This document shows positions 21,072-31,690 of a stretch of 64,000 bases of DNA, piece by piece. Every line of letters starts with the position of its first letter. The first letter of the stretch is position 1. Position numbers and translations under genes: made by a program. The stretch comes from Favolaschia claudopus. Lineage: Eukaryota > Basidiomycota > Agaricomycetes > Agaricales > Mycenaceae. The notes under the pieces are model-generated. The model searched no databases, was not told the DNA's origin, and saw only the letters and a program-made list of their open reading frames with translations. The stretch is taken from NCBI GenBank assembly GCA_037176885.1, contig JAWWNJ010000224.1, forward strand, positions 124,001-188,000, written 5' to 3'.

Positions 21072-21650
21072 TCATTGTTTCTCGGCGTCTGACTTCGCGC
21101 CACCCGGCACAGGGTTCGACAAAACCTTCAGCGCCCTTTTCACAACATGATTCTCCCGCCTCTCTTCACAACGACGCCGCTGCGCCTCTCCAGCCTCCGT
21201 GCAACGACGAATATGACCCTCAAGCGCTGCAGCGCATCTGCGCTCGCGTGCGGCCGAAGCGTCTAAGCATCGACGGACGTGTCCCTCATCCCGTGCCGCT
21301 GCCTCTGAGCAAATCTTGATGAGGGCATCCCCTGCTTCCGTGCATCGCGAGGAGAGCTCGTCGAGCGCTGCGGAGCACTGGCGGATGTGCTCGTCTCCAG
21401 CCTCTTTGCACTGTAGAATCTGTGTTTCGCTGGAGAGAAGTGACTCTGAGCATTTTTCGAGGTGCGGGAGGCCAGCGTCTATGCATTGACGGAGATGAGC
21501 TTCAGTGGCTGCGTTGCATTGTTCGATGTGTGCGGTTTCAGCGTCCAGGAATTGACGGAGATGGGCGTCGACAACGGCCGCTCCTGCAAGTTGGGAATGG
21601 GGGTTGAATACGGGAATCGGAGTCGTCGATGAGCTGGTCGTGCCGGCCAT
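21072..21650 (-). CDS. Cys/His-striped helical repeat protein 1 (uncharacterised)
   Basis: Single open frame, 192 aa. After a Ser/Thr/Pro-rich start (about 20 residues) the chain is one long predicted helix with 11 cysteines at residues 45, 56, 67, 81, 92, 103, 114, 128, 139, 150 and 161, i.e. steps of 11,11,14,11,11,11,14,11,11,11; F34 continues the series. Six cysteines are preceded at i-4 by His (HIEQC, HLRQC, HLEKC, HIRQC, HVRRC, HIRRC). Steps of 11 and 14 residues are hendecad and double-heptad spacings, so all cysteines fall on one helix face; this suggests an oligomeric coiled coil that crosslinks or binds metal. The tail is basic then SDAEKQ. No signal peptide or membrane segment. I do not recognise the family. 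Copy 2 at 38080 is nearly identical, and the 5' flank is shared with a divergent F-box gene. Confidence 0.75.
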   Translation of the reverse strand: MAGTTSSSTTPIPVFNPHSQLAGAAVVDAHLRQFLDAETAHIEQCNAATEAHLRQCIDAGLPHLEKCSESLLSSETQILQCKEAGDEHIRQCSAALDELSSRCTEAGDALIKICSEAAARDEGHVRRCLDASAARERRCAAALEGHIRRCTEAGEAQRRRCEERRENHVVKRALKVLSNPVPGGAKSDAEKQ

Positions 21651-21995
21651 CGTGAATGAATGAGCGCAATGCCAATACTACATATACTTCAAAGAGCTCG
21701 GTGGAAGTCGTTGGCGGGTGTCGCCAAGGCGAGAGTGAGCTGTGTTTCGCGGCTATCGATAAGCGCATTATCTTTTATGTCCTGCCAGTGCCGTCCGTGT
21801 ACATAGACGCAGTCTTGTGGAAGATGGTGAGCACTCTGTGCTGAGTGCGCCGTTCGGCCGATCTTTGTGGATCGTCCGAAATCGCCCGAAGAGCCTTTTC
21901 GCGTGTTGTCCAGTAGTGTCCAGTCTCTCCGCAGCGTCTGTCGGATTCCACACTTTTCCTCTTTTCCTGTTCTCAACTTGCTCCTCATCTGTGGC
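21651..21995. promoter_or_regulatory. divergent promoter region between Cys-repeat protein 1 and F-box copy 5
   Basis: A 345-bp interval between two start codons on opposite strands. Much of it (about 21660-21910) matches 37799-38079 upstream of the second Cys-repeat gene, including GGTGTCGCCAAGGCGAGAGT and GATCGTCCGAAATCGCCCGA. Conservation of this non-coding stretch in both copies points to control elements for the Cys-repeat gene. Confidence 0.5.
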
Positions 21996-23531
21996 ATGGA
22001 TGCAGCGAGTGGCCACTCGAATACCGCTCTTGATTTTACCAACTCGCAGCTTCGAGATCGTCTCGCAGAAATTGACTTCGACATCGAGGAGCTACAGGCA
22101 AAGATCCAGCGCCTTCAAACGGCGCGAAAACCTATAGTGGACGCCCTAGACGCCATAGTGTACCCCATACTCACCCTCCCAACTGAAATCATATCCGAAA
22201 TATTCAAACAACATCTCAATCAAATCTTCGACACTCAACTCGAAAAGAACCAGCTTCCACTCGTTGATCTCAGGCATGCGAAAAGTGCGGGCCCTCTCTT
22301 TTTGTCGCATGTCTGCAGAGCTTGGCGGCGCATTGCCGTGAACATGCCATCCCTGTGGTGTCGCGTACGAGACGATTTCCTGGAAGACCGGAAGCTCCTC
22401 ACATGTTGGCTGCAGCGCGCAGGCAGTCAGATGTTGCATCTGGATCTGGGACCCGACCCAGACCAGACCATGCGTTTGTTTCCTATAGTCGCTCCCTATT
22501 CGCCACGATGGCGTACCTTCAAGTGCTCCCTAAGGCAGCCGCACTCCCTCTCAATTCCCATCGACACCGTCAGCGGTCGTATCCTACTCCTGCGTGACTT
22601 GGCCATTCGCTGGGACGAATCGGGCTCCAGGGATCTTGAGATGACTCCCATCACAACGTTCTCTAACGCACCCGAACTTCGAAACGTAGAGCTACAACAC
22701 TTTCCCCCACAACGGATCCTTCTTCCATGGGCTCAACTCACGCATCTCATCCTCGATGGACAGACCTTTGCAGACGGCATCGAAGCACTGCGTTTGACTC
22801 CGAACCTCGAAGAACTCTGCAAAGATCTACATAGTCCCCCTGACGTTGCACCAAAGTCTGTTACACTAAACCATGTCCAAAAACTCGTGCTTCCAGACGA
22901 ATACGAATGGGGTTGCGGATTTACTGCCCTACATCACGCTCCCTCGTCTCGACACACTTGATATCACGTCTAAATATCCCGAGGACGCCGACGCAGAATC
23001 TCTGGTCACCTTGCTCCAACGTTCTGATTGTGCATTGCGCTCGATATCCCTGCATTCCAACTACGGATTTGCCATGTCCGCTTTGGAGGGCGCCCCCGGG
23101 AGCCTTGGTACAATCAGCATCCGTCCTATGTATTGGACGTCAAGGGAGCTCGCGCAGTTCTTCACCCGCCTTACTTCCGATTCGACCTTCCTGCCGAAGC
23201 TGCGGTGTCTGGAGGTTCTGCAGTGTACGATGGTCATACCCTATACAGAGATTGTCGAGATGCTTTCGTTCAGACGATGTGATCGTGGAGACAACGAGAC
23301 GAGACTCGAATCTTTCCGACTCGAACGCAGCACCGGAGTCGCAGACGAAGTTCCCAGCGCGGCTGTGGAGGACAAACTTCATAGTTTAATGGACGACGAC
23401 TTGATATTCGCATCAAAAGGCTAGAGAAATCGAAGGGCCTGGTGAGCTGACGTTTCCTGCTTTTGTCTTGCCCTCTCATTGGCTTGTAGTTCGACAACAA
23501 TAAAGACTCGGAAGATTTGGATGAAGAATAG
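21996..23531 (+). pseudogene. F-box-like protein, copy 5 (two frameshifts)
   Basis: Start MDAASGHSNTALDF, coiled coil EIDFDIEELQAKIQRLQTARK, F-box-like core YPILTLPTEIISEIF, FLSHVCRAWRRIAVNMPSLW and LPWAQLTHLILDGQ. One base is missing near 22905: the frame changes before LLPYITLPRLDTLDI. A second is missing near 23398, where MDDD-LIFASKG replaces the expected LDIRIKRLEK in the next frame. In that last frame a 48-nt intron (23442-23489) leads to an acidic terminal exon FDNNKDSEDLDEE ending at 23531. Two independent lesions favour a pseudogene. It is head-to-head with Cys-repeat protein 1 and lacks the upstream element found at the other copies. Confidence 0.7.
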
Positions 23532-23765
23532 ATTGCACCGTTCAGACATTATCAATAGCGTACACATCTCTCAGTAGATTTTCGCTCCGACCTAAACTCA
23601 AGCAATTGTGATTCCTGTCCACCATAATGTTATTCAACTGTCGAGCTGATTTTGAGGCCAAACCCAAATTGGCCGCTTAGAGGGCGGACATTTACTAAGG
23701 ATGTAAAATGAGCATTGCGTTTATATCAGCCTCAAGGACAAAAGATTCAAAGGGAAAATCACCTT
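23532..23765. other. convergent intergenic region
   Basis: A short gap between F-box copies 5 (+) and 6 (-), AT-rich. No feature supported beyond a shared 3' flank. Confidence 0.3.
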
Positions 23766-25236
23766 GAGGACCAGTCCATCAGGAGTCTGAATAATATGGA
23801 TCTCCATCCCGTCGTCCATCAAGGCCTGAAATTTCTCGTCTACGGTGTTGTGGAGTTCATCGATGCGCCCAGAGTCGCAGGCGAGTTCGAAAAGGTCGAT
23901 TCTTGACTTGTTTTCTCGGTCAAACCGTCTTGAAGCCAGCATCTCGGTCATTTCTGCGTACGGCACGACGGTCTCGCACTGCGGAAGCCTCAAAGCCCGG
24001 AGATTTGGCAAGAAACTGGGGTCAGAGGTGATTCGAGCGAAGAGCTGTGCGAGATCGCTCGGTTTCCAATGTACAAAACGAAGGATAACCTCGGCGACTT
24101 GGTCCATAACGGCCAGGGCGGCAACAACGACCTCGTAGTTGTATAAGCATTCCATGAATACAACTTTCAACGCGCAAGGCGAACGATTGAGAAATGCTAC
24201 CAAAAGGTCTCTATCGCCCTCGTAGAACCATTCCGAGCCGATGTTGAGAGTTTGAAGACCAGGAAGAGCGATGTAGGAAAGAAAGCCAATGGATCGCCCA
24301 AATTGGTCGCGAAGCAAAAGGTCGTGGACATGATCCAAGACGACAGGCATTGGCTGAGCCATGCCAGGAGAAGTTTGTAGGTCGATGGATAATTCTTCGA
24401 GGTTTTGGAGTATGGTGTAGAATTTCGATACCTTGAGCTCCGGTTTGACCAGATAGCGTGAGATGTGTCAGTTGATCCCATGGAAGGAATATCCATTTCG
24501 GTGGCATATATTCGAGTTTTACCCTCCGAAGTTGGGGGGCATCAGAGAATGCTGTGAATGGACCGTCTTCCGCACTTGGCTCCGAGGCACCACTCTTCCA
24601 CCAGACCCTCAATTCGCGCAGGAGTGGCATCCGGCCGCGAACGGTATCAATGTGAGATAAAATAGCTGGTTGTAGGAAGCATTCCAAGACACGCCACGTC
24701 AAAGAATAAGGCGCAACTGTTGAAAACAAAAGCGCGGTCTGAGTTGGATCATCGCTTCTACCAACAAGGTCCAGATACAGCATATGATTGGCTGCTCGCG
24801 GAAGCCAGTATTCAAGGAGCTTTCGCCAGCCAGATGGAGGTGAATAGGGGGGACGATGCGCGCACACGACACCACATGAAAGGAGCATCGCTGGCAATAT
24901 AGCGCCACGCTCTGCAGACATGGGTAAGAAGGAGGGGACCTGCGTGGCCTGCATGATGGAGATCAAAGAGTCTAGAGATGCAGGTCGCTTGCCAGCCAAG
25001 GGATCATGAGCGCGTCGAGATAATGCTTGAAAATCTCCAAGGTGACTTCGGTGGGGAGTGTAAGTATAGGATATACAATCGAATCCAACGCATCTGCGAT
25101 CGATTCTCGCGCAACTTCAAGGAGTCGGAAGGACATCGAGCCGAGCCCGAAGTCCCTCGATTTCGGAGTCAATTTCTGCTAGATGAGCCCTCAGCACAGA
25201 ATGAGAAAGAGGAGCAGACTGCGATTCTACGGCCAT
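23766..25236 (-). pseudogene. F-box-like protein, copy 6 (multiply broken)
   Basis: Pieces of one F-box gene lie in at least three frames. They are MAVESQSAPLSHSVLRAHLAEID then the coiled coil (25236 to about 25120), SIVYPILTLPTEVTLEIFKHYL (about 25090-25000), WRKLLEYWLP to ILHHTPK (about 24850-24405), and VLDHVHDLLL to MDDGMEIHI (about 24350-23785). The frame changes need several indels, and VCRAW is lost. It is followed by the FAD monooxygenase copy 2 on the same strand. Clearly a decayed member. Confidence 0.75.
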
Positions 25237-25529
25237 GGCTTGCAGCACCGCCAGAACAAGGGCAAAGCAGAAGTGTCCGAGGTCACACATGTGACACAAT
25301 CCAAATAAGGGAACTCAATTCCTAAATCGGGATATCTTTCGCAATTTGATTTTCATTTTTGCTACATTTTCATTCTCGAAACTCCAGTATGACCAACTGA
25401 GGCACCATGGCAAGATAGACTACCGGGAGTTATATACGAACTTAGAGATGCATTTTGAGTCACCAACGTTTACATAGTTACTTATATACATAGTCAGTTA
25501 TATAGTTCAGGTGGACGGAGTTGGCTTAC
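25237..25529. other. intergenic
   Basis: Upstream of F-box copy 6. A degenerate relic of the conserved F-box element (GAAATATC-type sequence around 25325-25345, minus) may be present. Otherwise nothing recognised. Confidence 0.3.
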
Positions 25530-27091
25530 TTAAAAATTTGCATTGTAATATTCTTGTCCCACTTTCAACGCATCGTAACCAATCATCGTCGCCTGCATCT
25601 CTCTCGCTGTGCAATATTTCAGTCCAAGAATTCACTCCTGGAATAAAAATACCCACATCTAAGGTACTCCCCTCGTTTCGCTGGCACAGCAGCCTGCTTC
25701 ACCGATTCAGTACCCACAAAGTCTCCCCTCTCCTTTCTCAGAATTTGATACGCTTCCAGTCGTGCAGGTATATCCTCCCTTGTGGTCTCAAGGGGAAGCA
25801 AACACGCTAGCACCGCGGCTTCTTCAATCGCCATCGCTGCGCCCTGTCCCAGCATGGGTAAAGTAGCATGTGCCGCGTCGCCGAGAAGTGCTGTCCGACC
25901 ATGTATCCACGTCGGTAGAATCGGGAGGGCGCGGAGCTGCCATCTGAGGATCGGCGTGTAGAGCGGCAGATCTAGGAGACGCAGGAACTTTGAGTTGAAA
26001 CTACTGAATTTGCTACGGACATCATCGATGGTTGCAGTAGCCGTCCAGCCTGGTTTTCTACTAGTTGTATCAAATGGATAGGTCATAAGCGTCTGACTTA
26101 CCTGCAGCGTCTTGATCAGGATCCGGATGAATACCAACGAAATTGATGAGGGTCCCCTTGCGACATGGATAGATAAAAAACATCCGCAGGTCTTGTTCTC
26201 TCAATACCACGCTTCGAGCACCGGTTAGTCCTTCCGTCAACCATTCGAGCCCTTCGGTTCCATCCAGATTAGAGGCATCGAAAAGACAGCGAAAACATGT
26301 CAGCCTGTAGCAGGAGCCTTCACGACGTGCCCAATGACGCTCGTTCGGATAACAGACTGGAGGAGATGAGGCAAGTGAAGACTTCGAGCCACAAAATCGT
26401 ACACACATGAATACCATCGGCGCCGATAACGACGTCTCCGGGAACGCTTTCGCCACCAGCTAGAGTTACCGTTCCCAAATCCGGATTGCAGGCCACGACT
26501 CTTGTATCAAGGTGAAACTCTATCGGTGGGAATCGGGTTTCGCTTTCATCTATAGCAAGACGTCGCAATTCTTCATGAAGGTCGCTCCGGTGACAGAAAA
26601 CAGAATTCTACGAAATAAATCCATTAGCACAAGCTTCAAGGTGGTGGAGAAAAAATCACCCTTGGTTCGTTGCCCGGCGATACGAGAAATGGACGAGTTA
26701 TACCGACCCCGTTTTTCGCGTCAAAGACTACAGTCTGCAACAGCGCACAGAAGAAAAAAATCAGGCCAGCAATATACCAGCGGATGCACGGCAACAAACC
26801 CCCTCCCATTTGCTAGGTTTCAAATTCTCCAGCACGCAACCGAACTGCTCCAATATAGTCCAGGCGTTTGGCTGCACCCCAACACCAGCTCCGACTTCGG
26901 TTTTGGTTTCGGAGGCTTCAAAGATCTGTGTACCGCGATCAGCAAGAAAAATCATCGCAACAAGTAAGAGATGGGATTACTTTAACATGGTGGCCATTCC
27001 GTCGCAGGGCAATAGCAGCAGCAAGCCCACCGATGCCCGCGCCGACTATGGAGATATTCAAAGGTACAGACGAAGATGTTTCGAGGACCAT
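25530..27091 (-). pseudogene. FAD-dependent monooxygenase (salicylate-hydroxylase-like), copy 2, one-base deletion
   Basis: Exons are complement(25530..25606, 25657..26049, 26102..26356, 26407..26607, 26660..26734, 26800..26925, 26981..27091). Four exon lengths (393, 201, 75, 111 nt) are identical to copy 1. Motifs: MVLETSSSVPLNISIVGAGI with GGLAAAIALRRNGHHV (FAD), IFEASETKTEVGAGVGVQPN, VFCHRSDLHEEL, DVVIGADGIH and GRTALLGDAAHATLPMLGQG. The C terminus is complete (REMQATMIGYDALKVGQEYY). Exon 5 lacks one base near 26304: after HVVKAPATG a TGA appears where copy 1 continues GWMCFRCLFDAS. Fixing that base restores the whole frame, so it is a very young pseudogene or an assembly error. The expected reaction would be NAD(P)H-dependent hydroxylation; substrate unknown. 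Confidence 0.8.
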
Positions 27092-27943
27092 CGTCGTGAA
27101 GCTGAGGACACAATACGAGCTCGAAGAGTCATTTTAAGGGGAGCCGCCTGAGAAGAAGTACCATTGTATCTGGAAGTCGTCCTTCCACGGCCGGCTAAAT
27201 TAGTCACTGGCGAAGCATAAACTCTTGACGATGAAGGGGGCATAGTATCATGAAATCGGCAAAACGCAGCAGCGTTGGACTAGCGTTGGTCATCTTCGGG
27301 TCATTCGTTGGAGTAAGATTACCGTTTTGTTACCGTTCCAAGTCTGGCCACACGGCCCGCAAGAGCTTTACGACTCGATGGCGGCGAAGTTATCCAGGGA
27401 CCAGCATACTATAGGGTTCCGCCTTTCGCGGACTCGGACTAGTTAGATGCCCGTATCGTTGACTACAAGTCAGCTTCAAATTGAGGTGAGTCTTGATTCA
27501 ATGCGACCGTTGCGACGGAACTTTGCACGGAACACAGGGCCCGTTCGTGGTCAGTTATGAATGGAAACCTCGGGAGAAAAGAGCAAGCAGGGCGCCACTT
27601 GACTTCCAAGGCACATGTTGACAAGTTACAGGTAAGTATGGTTTCGAGGTCATTATGGTTTGAGGAGAGCCCGATATGACAAACACCTGTAAATCTTCTG
27701 ACCAACACCTAAAGACGAAAACAGACTGGGTACTCTACATACTCAAGTACTAAATGTTTAACAATAAAGAGATATCGTATGATATGGTACAGTAACAGCG
27801 CTACAGTCTCGACGAGGAATTTATGACGAAAGGACGATTATGATCCTTTGGAATCGCGAGTTAAAAACACAAAGTTAGTACGAAAAAGAGATGTAAAAGT
27901 AAAGCCAGCTCCATAAGAGGGATTGTCGCTATAGTACCCCGAA
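27092..27943. other. intergenic
   Basis: Between the flavoprotein start and the 3' end of the zinc-finger gene. Only short unlike frames. Part of 27700-27943 is probably the 3' UTR of the zinc-finger gene. Confidence 0.35.
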
Positions 27944-30900
27944 TTAAAACCCAGCCTCCTGCGCCTGCGGAGTGGGTGTCGGCGTCGGCCAACCGGACTG
28001 CGCCTCAGGGGCAAGCGCGGGCACAGGCGTCCTAAGATAGAATGCCTGAGACTGGGCCGCAAAGACAACGGGGACGGTATAGGCTGCTTGATGCTGATAC
28101 GTCTGCGCCTGAGCTTCATGGGGGATCGGTGCCTGCGGCTGCTGCTGCGCCTCGTCGTCCGGCATGGAATCTTGATCGACGTCTGCAAAAGCATATTGCT
28201 CCTGCCTCTGCCCAGCCCCATGAACTGCAGGCGCAGACATATATGCATGGGGCATCCCGACGTCCACATCGGCTTGTCCATCCCGAGCAGCAATCGGGGG
28301 CGCCATCTGATTCTCCGCCCCCATCCCTCCCTCATCAGGCATCTCCGTCCGCAACGATGACACCGTCCCCAACTCCGTCCTCAACGACGACATCGTCGCC
28401 GTCGCGTACCTCATCCCCAGCCCCATCTCATCGAACCCGCTGACCACGAAAGGCTGATACCCCCGCCGTTGCTGCTGCTGCATGACTAGACTCGCAACGC
28501 TCGTGTCCTCGTCCTCGTCCTCGTCCTCTTCTACTTCTTCCTCTTCCTCTTCCTCTTCCTCCTCCTCCTGATCTCCTTCATCTTCACCCTCAGCATCCTC
28601 ATCCATGTCTAATTCGTCTTCCTCCTCCTCCTCTTCCCGTTCTTCCTCCCCATCATCCTCCTCCTCCTCTTTCCCCCGTCTCGGCCTCTTCGCTCTCCTC
28701 CCAACAGACTTCGACGAAGAACCCGCCCTCCCCCTTGCCTTCGCCTTCTCCTTTGATGTCGACGCCGCTTTGGCCCTTGACCGCTTCCTCGGCCGCGGCT
28801 TGCTCGCAGAGCCCTCAGCTTCTGCACTCGTCACAGGCGAAAGGTTCCGATGCACCTTGATGTGCTGCAAGAGGTTATCGTGCCGATTGAAGAATTTCTG
28901 ACACGAGGGGAATGTGCAGGGGTATGCTAATTGACAATATCAGCGTTGATCAAGGTGCATGAGAAGAGGTAGTTGGCCCAAGAGGAATCATAGACATTGT
29001 GCGGCAGGGAGGGAATATAGAGCAGGACACGACTGAAGACACGTCGACATAGAGAGACGCAGAATGACAGCAGCAATACAACGGCAATCTGAGATTGGTG
29101 GGCACAAGGGCACAGCAACCTTCCCCTCATCCCACTCTCACCGCCCCCGACTCGAGCCACTCGCCGATGCTTCGTACAGCTTCGACAACCGACGTGCTGG
29201 ACCGTCAGTCCTGCGCACGAGAAAGACGGCGCCTGAGAAATCACGCGCCGTCCACTACCACCCCCACGAAATGAGAGCCGAATCAAGAACGCGAGCATGG
29301 GACAGGACGACGCAGATAGCACCGTTCGATGGAGGCAGACGCAGAATGACAGCCGCAATACAACGGCCGTCTGAGTCCACCAACGGGCAAAAGGGCAGAG
29401 CATCCGTCCCGCTCTCACCGCAAACTCGAGTTGCTCGCCCATCCTTCATATGGCTTTGACAATCGACGCGCTGCAACCTCCTCCCGCGCACGCCGAAAAC
29501 CACGCCTGAGAGGGGCATGCGTTGCCCACTACCACCGCGCAAACAAATCAAAGGGAAATCTCTGAACGCGAGCATCGGGCGAACGACACAAAACACCATC
29601 CGACCCCCTCAAAGGTCCAACGCGGATCCGAGCAAGCCCCCAAACTTCTCGAGAACTGCGTCCCATATAACAACAAACCCGACCATCGGCTCGCAAGAAC
29701 GGCACTTGCGACAAACAAATACTCCACTCCACCCAATCCTCCATCCAAACCCATAGAAACGCAACCCCATCCTCATCGCAGAACCTGCCGCCCACCACCC
29801 AAACCCCTCAGAAAGCGCAAGAAAACCAAACCACTCACGTTTCTCATACGTATGTATACTTCGTATATGTCTCTTCAAATGCTCCCCGCGATGGAAACAC
29901 TTCCCGCACCCCTGCACCTGGCATATATGCATCCTCTTGCCGCCGTTCGCAGCGCCATTTGCAGCACCGTTTGGAGTTACAATTGCGGTGCCATTTGCAC
30001 TTACGAGTGTGGTGCCGGTGCCGGTGCCAGTGGTGGTGCTGGTATCATCGGCCGGGGTCGTCAAAAAAGAAATTGGCGGGGCATCGATGATGACAACAGC
30101 TTTGGCGGGGACAGCTGGAGAGGCGACGGCAGCAGTAGTGGTAGATGCAGCGGCGGTGGGCTGCGAGGAAGGAGTAGAAGTAGCCGTGGATGCAGAGGCG
30201 TCACCCGGAGGAGGCGCAGGCACAGACAAAGCCGCAACTACCGGAACGCGTCTCCCACGGCTCTTTTTAATTAGATTCGGAACGGGGATGGGGACGTTCG
30301 ACGAGGAGCGGTTGGGGCGGCGAAGAGCCAAACTCGCGGTGGAGGAAGTGATCAAGGTATGCGCAGCGGCGGAAATTGGGAAGGTAGAGGTGGTAGGGGC
30401 GAGGATAGCTGGAGCGGACGAGGAAGAGGCGATTGCTGCAGGCGTAGGCACTTGAGGCAGTCCTTGTAATACTGGTGGTTGCGAATGAGAGCTCAGCTGG
30501 GGCGCGGAAGCAGACATCGGCGAAGGCAAAGGCTCCTCCCTGTCTGTTTCGACCTCTTCTTCTTCTTCCGCTTCGACCTCGTCGATGGGGCGCTTGCGTC
30601 CTCGGGAGGTGGAGGCAGGAGCAGCAGTAGACGAAGTAGCTCTTGCAGCGTTTTTAGGACGCCCGACTCCTGCCTGCTTCTTCTTTGGCTTTGCGTCAGT
30701 GGCGCCGGCGGCGTACCATGTATCGTCGTCCCGCGCGCGCGGCTTGGACGCGGTACGACCTGTTAGCGAACGCGTTAGGGGTCTGGAAGGCGGCACTTGC
30801 GATGTTGAGGTCGAAGTAGCGTTCTAAAAGCGATAAGTCAGTCGGACTCTTTGAGGATTGAATAGACGCCTATGACCCACTTGCTGTCCATTCGCCGCAG

Positions 30901-30955
30901 CTGTCTCAGGCACGACCATATCCTCCACTTGAGTAGTGCTCACCGCGTCGGCCAT
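27944..30955 (-). CDS. C2H2 zinc-finger transcription factor (Msn2/4-like tandem fingers)
   Basis: Three exons, complement(27944..28926, 29839..30823, 30881..30955), 680 aa. The N terminus (MADAVSTTQVEDMVVPE) leads into basic, Ser/Ala/Pro-rich sequence with RGRKRPIDEVEAEEEEEVE. Two adjacent C2H2 fingers are split by the 912-nt intron: CQVQGCGKCFHRGEHLKRHI...H, then after the junction CTFPSCQKFFNRHDNLLQHI..H, joined by the linker HTYEKPYP. The EHLKRH/DNLLQH pattern is that of fungal stress-type regulators binding short G-rich sites. C-terminal to the fingers are a basic Lys/Arg region, a long Glu/Asp tract (about 28500-28670) and a Gln/Pro-rich tail, possibly activating. Nuclear location is inferred. 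Phase is exact at both junctions. No lesion seen. Confidence 0.9.
29055..29610. repeat. two imperfect tandem copies inside the 912-nt intron
   Basis: AGACGCAGAATGACAGC recurs at 29055 and 29337, followed in both by CAATACAACGGC, a CACAAGGGC/CAAAAGGGC stretch, CTCGAG, a TTCGACAAC/TTTGACAATC stretch and GCGCACG. The period is about 282 bp. This duplication explains much of the unusual intron length. Confidence 0.6.
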
Positions 30956-31690
30956 TCTCGGGTCTCAGTCTCGGTTTGCTTGATTCTTTTCGCGTTCTTT
31001 CTTCGAGACGACACAGGGGTCTAACAGGCTCTTTTGAATCTAAGACCACAAAATCTTCGTCAATGGTCTCAGACACGATTCAACTATCTTACCTTTCTTT
31101 CGTATCTGTCTCAGACCCTAGTTGTCTCGCTGCTCGTCCAAGACAACACACTACGAATCCTACACCTCGGTCTTGACTGTAACGCCACGCAATTCTCCGT
31201 CAGTCCGACTCAGACGGCTTCGAAGGCACCTACCTTGTCGGAGTCACCTGCCTCGTCGCTGTCTTCGACGACGCTCTCGAGGGGGATGCGGTGGTAGGGA
31301 GAAAGCGATTTTTACCCCTGAGTAAGGCTGGCGCACACCCGGCTACGGAGCCATTTTTGTTCCCACACTGCCACCGCTACACGTGATAGTCACGTTCCTG
31401 CCGTTTGCCTCCGCTCTAAATTAATTTTGGCGCGGTGGGCGGGACGCGGAAAATTGCGGCATGATAAATTTGGGATACAGAAAACATACCCTTTATTACG
31501 AGAAAAGCCAACTCCAAAATGCTGCTTAAAATTATGCACGCTTCAAAAGTCGTTGACGAAGGCCCGGGCCGACGAAATTCAACATCAAGTTCAACCCAAA
31601 TTTTGAACCCTTGATTCAAGTGCGTCGTTTCATTATGGGGAGCAGTCGACGATGTCCCGGACAGATGCCCCAATGCACTTACCCACAGTA
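30956..31690. other. intergenic, 5' flank of zinc-finger gene
   Basis: Includes a pyrimidine-rich stretch on the minus strand just upstream of the ATG that could be the transcription start area. No gene recognised. Confidence 0.35.

Noticed and set aside
28042..28443. Open frames antisense to the zinc-finger gene, and several antisense to the acidic tract
   Set aside because: They mirror the codon bias of the real gene on the other strand (Glu/Gln codons read as Ser/Pro/Leu); no independent support.
28500..28680. Trinucleotide repeat as an expansion-type microsatellite
   Set aside because: It lies in frame within the zinc-finger gene and encodes a mixed Glu/Asp tract; coding explains it.
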